DNA of 64,000 nucleotides, from NCBI GenBank assembly GCA_946800325.1, contig OX326959.1, positions 30,790,527-30,854,526 on the forward strand, in the 5' to 3' direction. This document shows, piece by piece, positions 32,456-44,179 of this stretch. The notes beneath the pieces were generated by a model. It made no database searches. It had not been told where the DNA came from and saw only the letters and a program-made list of their open reading frames with translations. Both the position numbers and the translations under genes were made by a program. Numbering within the stretch: position 1 is the stretch's first letter; the number at the start of each line of letters is the position of its first letter. Origin of the DNA: Luzula sylvatica (Eukaryota > Streptophyta > Magnoliopsida > Poales > Juncaceae).

Positions 32456-34450
32456 TCACGTAATTTACAAGGCCGTTCTTCTATTTATTACTGTGCTCTT
32501 ATCCGAAGACGGCGCCTCCTCAGAGAGCAGTTATCGACGTCCCTTCTCCTTCTCTCTCTCAGTTAACCACAATCCGAAGACACATCCTCCTCCTCCGCCT
32601 CTTTTTGCGATCTCCATCAGAGAAAAGTTTCGTGCTCTACTTGTCCTTCAACTTGTCCGTAGCGTCGTTTCTTTTTCGAAGTTTTCCCTTTCCGATCAGA
32701 TATTCTCTCATCCAGACAAAGTTACGGAACAAATTCTCAATCAATCCCATGCTGGTGGATAATTGCCCCTCTCTCCAATACTCGTAGTTGCCATCTCCTT
32801 TGTAGAAAATCAAAAGAACCGAGGTATGAATATTATAAAGTTTTTTTCTGAAATGTCTGCAAATTATTAAATGAGTAATTTTAGAATTTCATTGAAATTT
32901 ACTTTGTATCATGGGGATAAAGTCTCATACATAGTTTGTTCAAATTCAGAAATGGGTTATAATAAATATCAACCAAACTCTTATGATGATAAGGTGTTCG
33001 ATGGAATTCCTCTCAAGAATTTTCTTCAATCTGAATCAAGGAATTTTAATGCATATTATAGATCAAGGAATAATTGGAATTTAATAAAGTCTCATACATA
33101 GTTTTTTTTTCAAATTCAGAAATGGGCTATAATAAATATCAAGCGAAAACCTTGTGATTGTAAGGTGTTCGATGAAATTCCTCTAAGAAGTTTCTTCACT
33201 ATGAATCATGAAATTCCACCTGGAATGCCGAGAAATATGGTAATTTAATATTCTCTTCAAAAATTTGCAAAATAGCTCTTGTTTTTCGCTATTTACAAAA
33301 TTGCGATTTTTCACCTTTTCAGGTCATGCCTGATGCTCTGACGTCCTTTCAGGATTTCATTCATCGCATGGAGACTGTTCTACGAAACTCAAGTATATTT
33401 TAAATTATAATTAAAATAAAATTATGTTTATTTTTATTTTAATCAATTGATATATTTTTTTTAAGGTTTGGAAAATAATGGGGATAATCAACCAGCAAGA
33501 CCAGAATCGATTTCTCTAAATCAAAAGGGGTGTTCACTTCTCAAGCCTTAGTTTCGGTTTTAGAACAAGGTCGCTAGCTCATCATCTGCACTTTCGCAAT
33601 TAGTACCAACTCGGTCCATTCCTCCAACCAATTATGTCTAGCTCGGTTCTTTTAAACCCATTATGATCTGTAGTGTTATGATAGTGATAGTACAGTTCGT
33701 TAAAGTCGTTATGATTTTATGTTAAAATGTAATTTCCTCGAGGATATTAAAGGATAAACCACAATTTCTAAAAAAAATGTTACCAAAGTTACTTATTTCT
33801 CTTCTCTTGTGAATTCTATTTCTAATTCCTACAAATTAATACTTCCGAAAATGAAAGCTAAACTAATAGTTTTGATAATTTTCAGGGTGTTCTTTGCAAA
33901 AATGACGAGGGATCCATTGCTCCGTTTGCATTTGTTAACTCTTATCATCAGTCCTCCAGTGGTGAGTTTTGAGGTTTATTAGGAGTTTTAAGCAATTTCG
34001 GGAAATATGGGTTTATATGATATTATTATGTTTTCAGGGATATATTTATAAAATATGATGTATATTATTTTTTTCATAGGAATCAATATCCGAAGGTTTG
34101 TCTTCCTGATGATTTTGATGAAGATATGGATCCAGAGATTAAGGTAAAAATTACAGAAATACCCCCCAATTGTTATAATATAATTAATTTTAGGGTTTTT
34201 TACAAAATTAAAATTTCAGGAATTGTATACAAGAACACGATCACGAGAAGAAGAAATATTAAGTCTTCGCAAACAAGTTTCCGAAGCTGGATTAGAAGTA
34301 TATATAAATAATATATTAATTCATGTATATTGTAGTATTTTTTTTTTTACAATTAGGTCCTAAAATGTTTCGATATTTCAGGAATTACAATCGCTGAGCG
34401 AAAATCATATTTTGGAGTGAAAACCAACTGAATTAAGAATTGTACGTTTA
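32456..34450 (+). pseudogene. Captured multi-exon gene fragment (coiled-coil type product)
   Basis: A CT-rich leader-like exon (to about 32823, donor GTATGA) is followed by short exons with good splice sites. One, ending about 33239, reads VFDEIPLRSFFTMNHEIPPG; after TTTTCAG, MPDALTSFQDFIHRMETVLR; then, in frame across GTATAT/TTTTAAG, NNGDNQPARPESISLNQKG to a TAG. Later exons (about 33885-34425) read GVLCKNDEGSIAPFAFVNSY, YPKVCLPDDFDEDMDPEIK, ELYTRTRSREEEILSLRKQV and ELQSLSENHILE followed by TGA. The Glu/Arg/Lys-rich part looks like a coiled coil. A 165-bp tandem duplication (from about 32920 and about 33085) covers one exon. Stops and a frame break near 33962-34080 show it is decayed. I do not recognise the parent gene. 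Location just inside a Helitron 3' end suggests Helitron capture. Confidence 0.6.
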
Positions 34451-34673
34451 CAAAAAGAACTTATAATCTTTGCGGTATCGCCATGCAAAGTTCTTATTCT
34501 ATTCAAAATTTCTCAAACCCTTCTATCAAAGTAATCTAAGCTGATGAACGAATGCGATTGTTTTTGCAAGTACATAACTTGATTTATTATGCATGACTGA
34601 CTCAAATTTACAATTTTAGTTACATTGTCGCAATTATATATTCACTAGATAGTAATTCACCCAAAAACAATCT

Positions 34674-34847
34674 ATGGCAATAAAGGATGGTCTGAAAATG
34701 GTCAAATCATTGGAAACACTTTCTAGCCGATGGTTTTGGTTTCGAGATTCAAAGCAGATGTATTTCTTCTTAAGAGAAGTCGAGTTTGGAAATGACGGAA
34801 ATATTATGGTTGGCATCATGATTACATTTTCTCTTCATCGATTTTAA
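34674..34847 (+). pseudogene. 57-codon open frame, likely last exon piece of the captured fragment
   Basis: ATG at 34674 to TAA at 34847, beginning MAIKDGLKMVKSLETLSSRW and containing FRDSKQMYFFLREVEFGNDG. Residue composition is protein-like rather than AT-driven, and it follows the coiled-coil exons in the same orientation, so it may be a further exon of the same captured gene. No family recognised. No good acceptor precedes the ATG in frame (TAA six codons upstream). Confidence 0.35.
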
Positions 34848-35001
34848 ATAAATTGTAAAATTGAAGTGATAAATTGAATTCCTTTCGAAATGTAGTTTGA
34901 TAATAGGAACATATACATTAATATTCTGAATGACCTGATCAATGCTACTTAATTATAGTTCATACTCTATTATATTTATAATGAAATTATTAAAAGAAAA
35001 A

Positions 35002-35031
35002 ATCCGCAGCGTAGCGCGGATATTTTCCTAG
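35002..35031 (+). mobile_element. Helitron 3' terminus
   Basis: Stem-loop ATCCGC (35002-35007), loop AGCGTAGC, GCGGAT (35016-35021), then TTTTC and CTAG (35028-35031) followed by T. This matches the plant Helitron 3' end very well. The 5' end was not found; the gene fragment at 32.46-34.85 kb probably lies inside the element. Confidence 0.78.
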
Positions 35032-35175
35032 TAATTTACATATTATGATTGATTATGAAAAGAAGGTTTATCCGTCCAAACGAATTTAAAATATTTTATT
35101 TTAATAATATTAATGAATTATTGATGTGTTTATTGGTAGGTGAAAATGCCTCGTGAATGATGCAGAAATGTAAAA
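35032..35175. other. Spacer between the Helitron end and the satellite
   Basis: About 145 bp of AT-rich sequence with no repeat. The satellite starts abruptly at the AAAAGAAGAAAATTAG word. Confidence 0.6.
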
Positions 35176-38100
35176 GAAGAAAATTAGTTTGTGGTTTCCT
35201 TCAAAAAAAAGAAATTAGTTTGTGGTTTTCTTCAAAAAAAAGAAAATTACTTTGTGGTTTCCTTCAAAAAAAGAAAAAAAATAGTTTGTGGCTTTCTTAA
35301 AAAAAAAAAAAAATCAGTTTGTGGTTTTATTCAAAAAAAGAAAATTACTTTCTGGTTTTCTTCAAAAAAAGAAAAATTAGTTTGTGGCTTTCTTCAAAAA
35401 AATGAAAATTTGTTTGTTGTTTTCTTCAAAAAAAGAATATTAGTTTGTGGTTTTCTTCAAAAAAAAAAAATTAGTTTGTGGTTTTCTTCAAAAAAAAGAA
35501 AATTACTTTGTGGTTTCCTTCAAAAAAAAGAAAAAAATAGTTTGTGGTATTCTTAAAAAAAAAAGAAAATTAGTTTGTGGTTTTATTCAAAAAAAGAAAA
35601 TTACTTTCTGGTTTTCTTCCAAAAAAGAAAAATTAGTTTGTGGTTTTCTTCAAAAAAAGAAAATTAGTTTGAGGCTTTCTTCAATAAAAGAAAATTAGTT
35701 TGTGGTTTTCCTCAAAAAAAGAAAATTAGTTTGTGGTTTTCTTAATAAAAAGAAAAATTAGTTTGTGGTTTTCCTCAAAAAAAAGAAAATTAATTTGTGG
35801 TTTTCTTCAAAAAAAGAAAATTAGTTTGTGGTCTTCTTCAGAAATAGAAAATTAGTTTGTCGTTTTCTTCAAAAAAAGAAAATTGTATTGTGGTTTTCTT
35901 CAAAAAAAGAAAATTAGTTTGTTGTTTTCTACAAAAAATGAAAATTAGTTTGTTGTTTTCATCAAAAAAAGAAAAATTAGTTTGTGGCTTTCTTCAAAAA
36001 AAAAGAAAATTAGTTTGTGGTTTTCTTCAAAAAAAGAAAATTAGTTTGTGGTTTTCTTCAAAAAAAGAAAAATTAGTTTGTGGTTTTCTTCAAAAAAAGA
36101 AAAATTAGTTTGTGGTTTTCTTCAAAAAAAAAAGTAAATTAGTTTGTTGTTTTCATCAAAAAAAATAAAAATTAGTTTGTGGTTTTCTTCAAAAAAAGAA
36201 AATTAGTTTGTGGTTTTCTTCATAAAAAGAAAACTAGTTTGTGGTTTCCTTCAAAAAAAGAAAAATTAGAATTAGTTTGTGGTTTTCTTCAAAAAAAGAA
36301 AATTAGTTTGTGATTTTCTTCAAAAAAAGAAAACTAGTTTTTGGTTTTCTTCAAAAAAAGAAAAATTAGTTTGTGGTTTTCTTCAAAAAAAGAAAATTAG
36401 TTTGTGGTTTTCTTCAAAAAAAGAAATCTAGTTTGTGGTTTTCTTCAAAAAAAGAAAAATTAGTTTGTGGTTTTCTTGAAAAAAAGATTAATTAGTTTGT
36501 GGTTTTCTAAAAAAAATTAAAATTAGTTTGAAGTTTTCTTCAAAAAAGAAAATTAGTTTGTGGTTTTCTTCAAAAAAAGAAAAATTAGTTTGTGGTTTTC
36601 TTCAAAAAAAGAAAATTAGTTTGTGGTTTTCTTCAAAAAAAAGAAAATTAATTCGTGGTTTTCTTCAAAAAAAGAAAAATTAGTTTGTAGTTTTCTTCAA
36701 AAATAGAAAATTAGTTTTCGGTTTTCTTCAAAAAAAAAAATTAGTTTGTGGTTTTCTTCAAAAAAAGAAAATTAGTTTGTGGTTTTCTCAAAAAAATAAA
36801 ATTAGTTTGTGGTTTTCTTCAAAAAAAAAAAAAATTAGTTTGTGGCTTACTTCAAAAAAAAAGAAAATTAGTTTGTGGTTTTCTTCCAAAAAAGAAAATT
36901 AGTTTGTGGTTTTCTTCCAAAAAAGAAAAATTAGTTTGTGGTTTTCTTCAAAAAAAGAAAAATTAGTTTGTGGTTTTCTAAAAAAAAAAAAAATTAGTTT
37001 GAGGTTTTCTTCAAAAAAAAAAAATTTGTTTGTCGTTTTCTTCAAAAAAAAGAAAATTAGTTTGTGGTTTTCCTCAAAAAAAAAAATTAGTTTGTGGTTT
37101 TCTTCAAAAAAAGAAAATTAGTTTGTGGTTTTCTTGAAAAAAAGAAAAATTAGTTTGTGGTTTTCTTCAAAAAAAGAACATTAGTTTCTGGTTTTCTTAA
37201 AAAAAAAAAACAACTTTGTGGTTTTCTTCAAAAAAAGAAAAATTAGTTTGTGGTTTTCTTGAAAAAAAAAAAATTACTGTGTGGTTTTATTCAAAAAAAA
37301 AAAATTAGTTTGTTGTTTTCTTCAAAAAAAGAACAATTAGAATTAGCTTGTGGTTTTCTTCAAAAAAAAAAAATAGTTTGTGGTTTTCTTCAAAAAAAGA
37401 AAAATTTGTTTGTGGTTTTATTCAAAAAAAAGAAAATTAGTTTGTGGTTTTCTTCAAAAAAAGAAAACTAGTTTGTGGTTTTCTACAAAAAAATAAAAAT
37501 TAGAATTAGTTTATGGTTTTCTTCAAAAAAAGAAAAATAGTTTGTGGTCTTCTTCAAAAAAAGAAAACTTGTTTTTGGTTTTTTTCAAAAAAAGAAAAAA
37601 TTGTTTGTGGTTTTCTTCAAAAAAAGAAAATTAGTTTGTGGTTTTCTTCAAAAAAAGAAATCAAGTTTGTGGTTTTCTTCAAAAAAAGAAAAATTAGTTT
37701 GTGGTTTTCTTCAAAAAAAGATAAATTAGTTTGTGGTTTTCTTAAAAAAAAGAAAATAAGTTTGTGGTTTTCTTTAAAAATAAAAAATTAGTTTGTGGTT
37801 TTCTTCTTCAAAAAAAAAACCTAGTTTGTGGTTTTCTTCAAAAGAAGAAAATTAGTTTGTGGTTTTCTTCAAAAAAGAAGAAAATTAGTTTGTGGTTTTC
37901 ATCAAAAAAATAAAATTAGTTTGTGGTTTTCTTCAAAAAAAGAAAATTAGTTTGTGGTTTTCTTCAAAAAAAAAAAACTAGTTTGTGGTTTTTTTCAAAA
38001 AAAGAAAAATTAGTTCGTGGTTTTTTTCAAAATTAGAAAATTAGTTTGTGGTTTTCTAAAAAAAAAGAAAATGAGTTTGAGGTTTTCTTCAAAAAAAGAA

Positions 38101-39410
38101 AACTAGTGTGTGGTTTTCTTCAAAAAAAGAAAATTAGTTTGTGGTTTTCTTCAAAAAAGAAGTAAATTAGTTTGTTGTTTTCTTCAAAAAAAGAAAATTA
38201 GTTTGTGGTTTTCTTGAAAAAAAAAAAGTAAATTAGTTTGTGGTTTTCATCAAAAAAAAAAAAATTAGTCAGTGGTTTTCTTCAAAAAAAGAAAATTACT
38301 TTGTGGTTTTCTTCAAAAAAAGAAAAAAGAAAAAATAGTATGTAGTTTTCTTCAAAAAAAGAAAAATTAGATTTTAGCTTTCTTAAAAAAAAAAAGAAAA
38401 TTAGTTTGTGGTTTTGTTCAAAAAGAGAAAATTAGATTGTGGTTTTCTTCAAAAAAAGAAAAATTAGTTTGTGGTTTTCTTCAATAAAAATAAAATTAGT
38501 TTGTGGTTTTCTTTAAAAAAAAAAAAATAGTTTGTGGTTTTCTTCAGAAATAGAAAATTAGATTGTGGTTTTCTTCAAAAAAAAAGAAAAATTAGTTTGT
38601 GGTTTTGTTCAAAAATAGAAAATTAGTTTGTGGTTTTAAAAAAAAAAAAAAAATTAGTTTGAGGTTTCCTTCAAAAAAAGAAAAATTAGTTTGAGGTTTT
38701 CTTCAAAAAAAGAAAATTAGTTTGTGGTTTTCTTCAAAAAAAGGAAATTAGTTTGTGGTTTTGTTCAAAAAAAGAAAATTAGTTTGTGGTTTTCTTCAAA
38801 AAAAGAAAATTAGTTTGTGGTTTTCTTCAAAAAAAAACGAAAAATTAATTTGTGGTTTTCTTCAGAAATAGAAAATTAGATTGTGGTTTTCTTCAAAAAA
38901 AAAAAACTTAGTTTGTGGTTTTCTTCAAAAATAGAAACTTAGTTTGTGGTTTTAAAAAAAAATGAATACTAGTTTGTGGTTTTCTTCAAAAAAAGAAAAT
39001 TAGTTTGTCGTTTTCTTCAAAAAAAAAAAATTACTTTGTGGTTTCCTTCAAAAAAAGAAAAAAATAGTTTGTGGTATTCTTAAAAAAAAAAGAAAATTAG
39101 TTTGTGGTTTTATTCAAAAAAAGAATACTAGTTTGTGGTTTTCTTCAAAAAAAGAAAATTAGTTTGTGGTTTTTTTCAAAAACAGAAAATTACTTTGTGG
39201 TTTCCTTCAAAAAAAGAAAAAAATAGTTTGTGGTATTCTTAAAAAAAAAAGAAAATTAGTTTGTGGTTTTATTCTAAAAAAGAAAATTACTTTCTGGTTT
39301 TCTTCAAAAAAAGAAAATTAGTTTGTGGTTTTCTTCAAAAAAAGAAAATTAGTTTGAGGCTTTCTTCAATAAAAGAAAATTAGTTTGTGGCTTTCTTCAA
39401 TAAAAGAAAA
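35176..39410 (+). repeat. Satellite block 1, plus orientation
   Basis: About 4.2 kb, the most heterogeneous part. Variant words serve as landmarks: TTAGAATTAG at about 36266, 37338 and 37500; the AAGAAGAAAATT cluster at about 37844-37885; and TATTCTTAAAAAAAAAAG at about 35548, 39074 and 39236. The region around 35.9-37.9 kb is the template of the inverted block that follows. Confidence 0.95.
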
Positions 39411-42249
39411 CCACAAACTAATTTTCTTTTTTTGATGAAAACCACAAACTAATTTTCTTCTTTTTTGAAGAAAACCACAAACTAATTTTCTTCTTTTGAA
39501 GAAAACCACAAGCTTGGTTTTTTTTTTGAAGAAGAAAACCACAAACTAATTTTTTATTTTTAAAGAAAACCACAAACTTATTTTCTTTTTTTTAAGAAAA
39601 CCACAAACTAATTTATCTTTTTTTGAAGAAAACCACAAACTAATTTTTCTTTTTTTGAAGAAAACCACAAACTTGATTTCTTTTTTTGAAGAAAACCACA
39701 AACTAATTTTCTTTTTTTGAAGAAAACCACAAACAATTTTTTCTTTTTTTGAAGAAAACCCAAAACAAGTTTTCTTTTTTTGAAGAAGACCACAAACTAT
39801 TTTTCTTTTTTTGAAGAAAACCATAAACTAATTCTAATTTTTATTTTTTTTGTAGAAAACCACAAACTAGTTTTCTTTTTTTGAAGAAAACCACAAACTA
39901 ATTTTCTTTTTTTTGAATAAAACCACAAACAAATTTTTCTTTTTTTGAAGAAAACCACAAACTAATTTTTCTTTTTTTGAAGAAAACCACAAACTAGTTT
40001 TTTTTTTTGAGGAAAACCACAAACTAATTTTCTTTTTTTGAAGAAAACCACAAACTAATTTTCTTTTTCTGATGAAAACCACAAACTAATTTACTTTTTT
40101 TTTGAAGAAAACCACAAACTAATTTTCTTTTTTTGAAGAAAACCACAAACTAATTTTTTTTTTTTTTTGAAGAAAACCTCAAACTAATTTCCTTTTTTTG
40201 AAGAAAACCAAAAACTAATTTTCTTTTTTTGAAGAAAACCACAATCTAATTTTTCTTTTTTTGAAGAAAACCACAATCTAATTTTCTATTTTTGAAGAAA
40301 ACCACAAACTAATTTCCTTTTTTTGAAGAAAACCACAAACTAATTTTCTTTTTTTGAAGAAAAGTTCAAACGAATTTTCTTTTTTTTCAGAAAACCACAA
40401 ACTAATTTATCTTTTTTTGAAGAAAACCACAAACTAGATTTCTTTTTTTGAATAAAACCACAAACTAATTTTCTTTTCTTGAAGAAAACCACAAACAATT
40501 TTTCTTTTTTTGAAGAAAACCAAAAACTAGTTTTCTTTTTTTGAAGAAAACCACAAACTATTTTTTTTTTTTGAAGAAAACCACAAGCTAATTCTAATTG
40601 TTCTTTTTTTGAAGAAAACAACAAACTAATTTTTTTTTTTTGAATAAAACCACACAGTAATTTTTTTTTTTTCAAGAAAACCACAAACTAATTTTTCTTT
40701 TTTTGAAGAAAACCACAAAGTTGTTTTTTTTTTTTAAGAAAACCAGAAACAAATGTTCTTTTTTTGAAGAAAACCACAAACTAATTTTTCTTTTTTTGAA
40801 GAGAACCACAAACTAATTTTCTTTTTTTGAAGAAAACCACAAACTAATTTCTTTTTTTGTGAAAAACCACAAACTAATTTTCTTTTTTTTGAAGAAAACG
40901 ACAAACAAATTTTGTTTTTTTGAAGAAAACCTCAAACTAATTTTTTTTTTTTTAGAAAACCACAAACTAATTTTTCTTTTTTTGAAGAAAACCACAAACT
41001 AATTTTTCTTTTTTGGAAGAAAACCACAAACTAATTTTCTTTTTTTGAAGAAAACCACAAACTAATTTTCTTTTTTTTTGAAGTAAGCCACAAACTAATT
41101 TTTTTTTTTTGAAGAAAAGCACAAACTAATTTTATTTTTTTGAGAAAACCACAAACTAATTTTCTTTTTTTGAAGAAAACCACAAACTAATTTTCTTTTT
41201 TTGAAGAAAACCGCAAACTAATTTTCTATTTTTGAAGAAAACCACAAACTAATTTTCTTTTTTTGAAGAAAACCACGAACTAATTTTCTTTTTTTTGAAG
41301 AAAACCACAAACTAATTTTCTTTTTTTGAAGAAAACCACAAACTAATTTTTCTTTTTTTGAAGAAAACCACAAACTAATTTTCTTTTTTGAAGAAAACTT
41401 CAAACTAATTTTAATTTTTTTTAGAAAACCACAAACTAATTAATCTTTTTTTCAAGAAAACCACAAACTAATTTTTTCTTTTTTTGAAGAAAACCACAAA
41501 CTAGATTTCTTTTTTTGAAGAAAACCACAAACTAATTTTCTTTTTTTGAAGAAAACCACAAACTAATTTTTCTTTTTTTTGAAGAAAACCAAAAACTAGT
41601 TTTCTTTTTTTGAAGAAAATCACAAACTAATTTTCTTTTTTTGAAGAAAACCACAAACTAATTCTAATTTTTCTTTTTTTGAAGGAAACCACAAACTAGT
41701 TTTCTTTTTATGAAGAAAACCACAAACTAATTTTCTTTTTTTGAAGAAAACCACAAACTAATTTTCTTTTTTTTTGAAGAAAGCCACAAACTAATTTTTC
41801 TTTTTTTGAAGAAAACAACAAACTAATTTTCTTTTTTTTTGTAGAAAACCACAAACTAATTTTCTTTTTTTGAAGAAAACCACAAACTAATTTTTCTTTT
41901 TTTGAAAAAAACCACAAACTAGTTTTTTTGTTTTGAAGAAAACCATAAACTAATTTTCTTTTTTTGAAGAAAACCACAAACTAATTTTCTTTTTTTGATG
42001 AAAACCACAAACTAATTTTCTTCTTTTTTGAAGAAAACCACAAACTAATTTTCTTCTTTTGAAGAAAACCACAAACTAGTTTTTTTTTTAAGAAGAAAAC
42101 CACAAACTAATTTTCTATTTTTAAAGAAAACCACAAACTAATTTTCTTTTTTTTAAGAAAACCACAAACTAATTTATCTTTTTTTGAAGAAAACCACAAA
42201 CTAATTTTTCTTTTTTTGAAGAAAACCACAATCTAGATTTCTTTTTTTG
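39411..42249 (-). repeat. Satellite block 2, inverted
   Basis: The same monomer, reverse-complemented, for about 2.84 kb. Landmarks of block 1 reappear in reverse order: TTAGAATTAG equivalents at about 39828, 40578 and 41653 correspond to 37500, 37338 and 36266. The first 120 bp mirror 37800-37920 almost base for base. The 166-bp spacing of two landmarks in block 1 is about 750 bp here, so one segment was gained or lost. The start motif of the block recurs at about 41995-42100, so the inverted block also contains a 2.57-kb duplication. Confidence 0.94.
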
Positions 42250-44179
42250 AAGAAAATTAATTTGTGGTTTTCTTCAGAAAAAGAAATCTAGTTTGTGGTT
42301 TTCTTCAAAAAAAGATAAATTAGTTTGTGGTTTTCGAAAAAAAAAGAAAATTAGTTTGAAGTTTTCTTCAAAAAAAGAAAATTAGTTTGTGGTTTTCTTC
42401 AAAAAAAGGAAATTAGTTTGTGGTTTTCTTCCAAAAAAGGAAATTAGTTTGTGGTTTTCTTCAAAAATAGAAAATTAGATTGTGGTTTTCTTCAAAAAAA
42501 GAAAAAAATTAGATTGTGGTTTTCTTCAAAAAAGGAAAATTAGTTTGTGGTTTTCTTCAAAAAAAGGAAATTAGTTTGTGGTTTTCTAAAAAAAAAGAAA
42601 ATTAGTTTGAGGTTTTCTTCAAAAAAACAAAATTAATTTGTGGTTTTCTTCAAAAAAAGAAAATTAGTATGTGGTTTTCTTCAAAAAAGAAGTAAATTAG
42701 TTTGTGGTTTTCATCAAAAAAATAAATTAGTTTGTGGTTTTCTTCAAAAAAAGAAAATTAGGTGGTGGTTTTCTTCAAAAAAAAAAACTAGTTTGTGGTT
42801 TTCTTCAAAAAAAGAAAAATTAGTTTGTGGTTTTCTTCAAAAAAAGAAAAATTAGTTTGTGGTTTTATTCAAAAAAAAGAAAATTAGTTTGTGGTTTTCT
42901 TCAAAAAAAGAAGACTAGTTTGTGGTTTTCTTCAAAAAAATAAAAATTAGAATTAGTTTATGGTTTTCTTCAAAAAAAGAAAATTAGTTTGTGGTCTTCT
43001 TAAAAAAAAAAAACCAGTTTTTTGTTTTCTTCAAAAAAAGAAAAAATTGTTTTTGGTATTTTTCAAAAAAAGAAAATTAGTTTGTTGTTTTCTTCAAAAA
43101 AAGAAATCTTGTTTGTGGTTTTTTTCAAAAAAAGAAAAATTAGTTTGTCGTTTTCTAAAAAAAACAAAATTGGTTTGAAGTTTTCTTCAAAAAAAGAAAA
43201 TTAGTTTGTTGTTTTCTTCACAAAAAGAAAATTAGTTTGTGGTTTTCTTCAAAAAAAGGAAATTAGTTTGTGATTTTCTTCAAAAATAGAAAATAAGATT
43301 GTGGTTTTCTTCAAAAAAAGAAAAATTAGATTGTGGTTTTCATAAAAAAAAAAAACTAGTTTGTGGTTTTCTTCAAAAAAAGAAAAATTAGTTTGTGGTT
43401 TTCTTCAAAAAAAGAAAATTAGTTTGTGGTTTTCTTCAAAAATAGAAAATTAGATTGTGGTTTTCTTCAAAAAAAGAAAAATTAGTTTGTGGTTTTCTTC
43501 AAAAAAAAGAAAATTAGTTTGTTGTTTTCTTCAAAAAAAGAAAATTAGTTTGTGGTTTTCTTAAAAAAAAGAAAAATTAGTTTGTGGTTTTCTTGAAAAA
43601 AAGAAAAATTAGTTTGTTGTTTTCAAAAAAAAAAAAAAAATTATTTTGAGGTTTTCTTCAAAAAAACAAAATTAGTTTCTGGTTTTCTTAAAAAAAAGAA
43701 AATTAGTTTGTGGTTTTCTTCAAAAAAAAGAAAATTAGTTTGTGGGTTTCTTCAAAAAAAGAAAATTAGTTTGTGCTTTTCTTCAAAAAAAGAAAATTAG
43801 TTTGTTTTTTTCTTCAAAAATTGAAAATTAGTTTGTGGTTTTCTTAAAAAAAAGAAAATTAGTTTGTGGTTTTCTTCAAAAATAGAAAACTAGTTTGTGG
43901 TTTTCTTCAATAAAAAAAAATTAGTCAGTGGTTTTCTTCAAAAAAAGAAAAAATAGTATGTGTTTTTCTTCAAAAAAAGAAAAATTAGATTTTGGCTTTT
44001 TTCAAAAAAAAAGAAAATTAGTTTGTGGTTTTGTTCAAAAAAAGAAAATTAGATTGTGGTTTTCTTCAAAAAAAGAAAAATTAGTTTGTGGTTTTCTTCA
44101 AAAAAAAAGAAAATTAGTTTGTGGTTTTCTTCAAAAAAAGAAAATTAGTTTGTGGTTTTCTTCAGAAATAGAAAATTAG

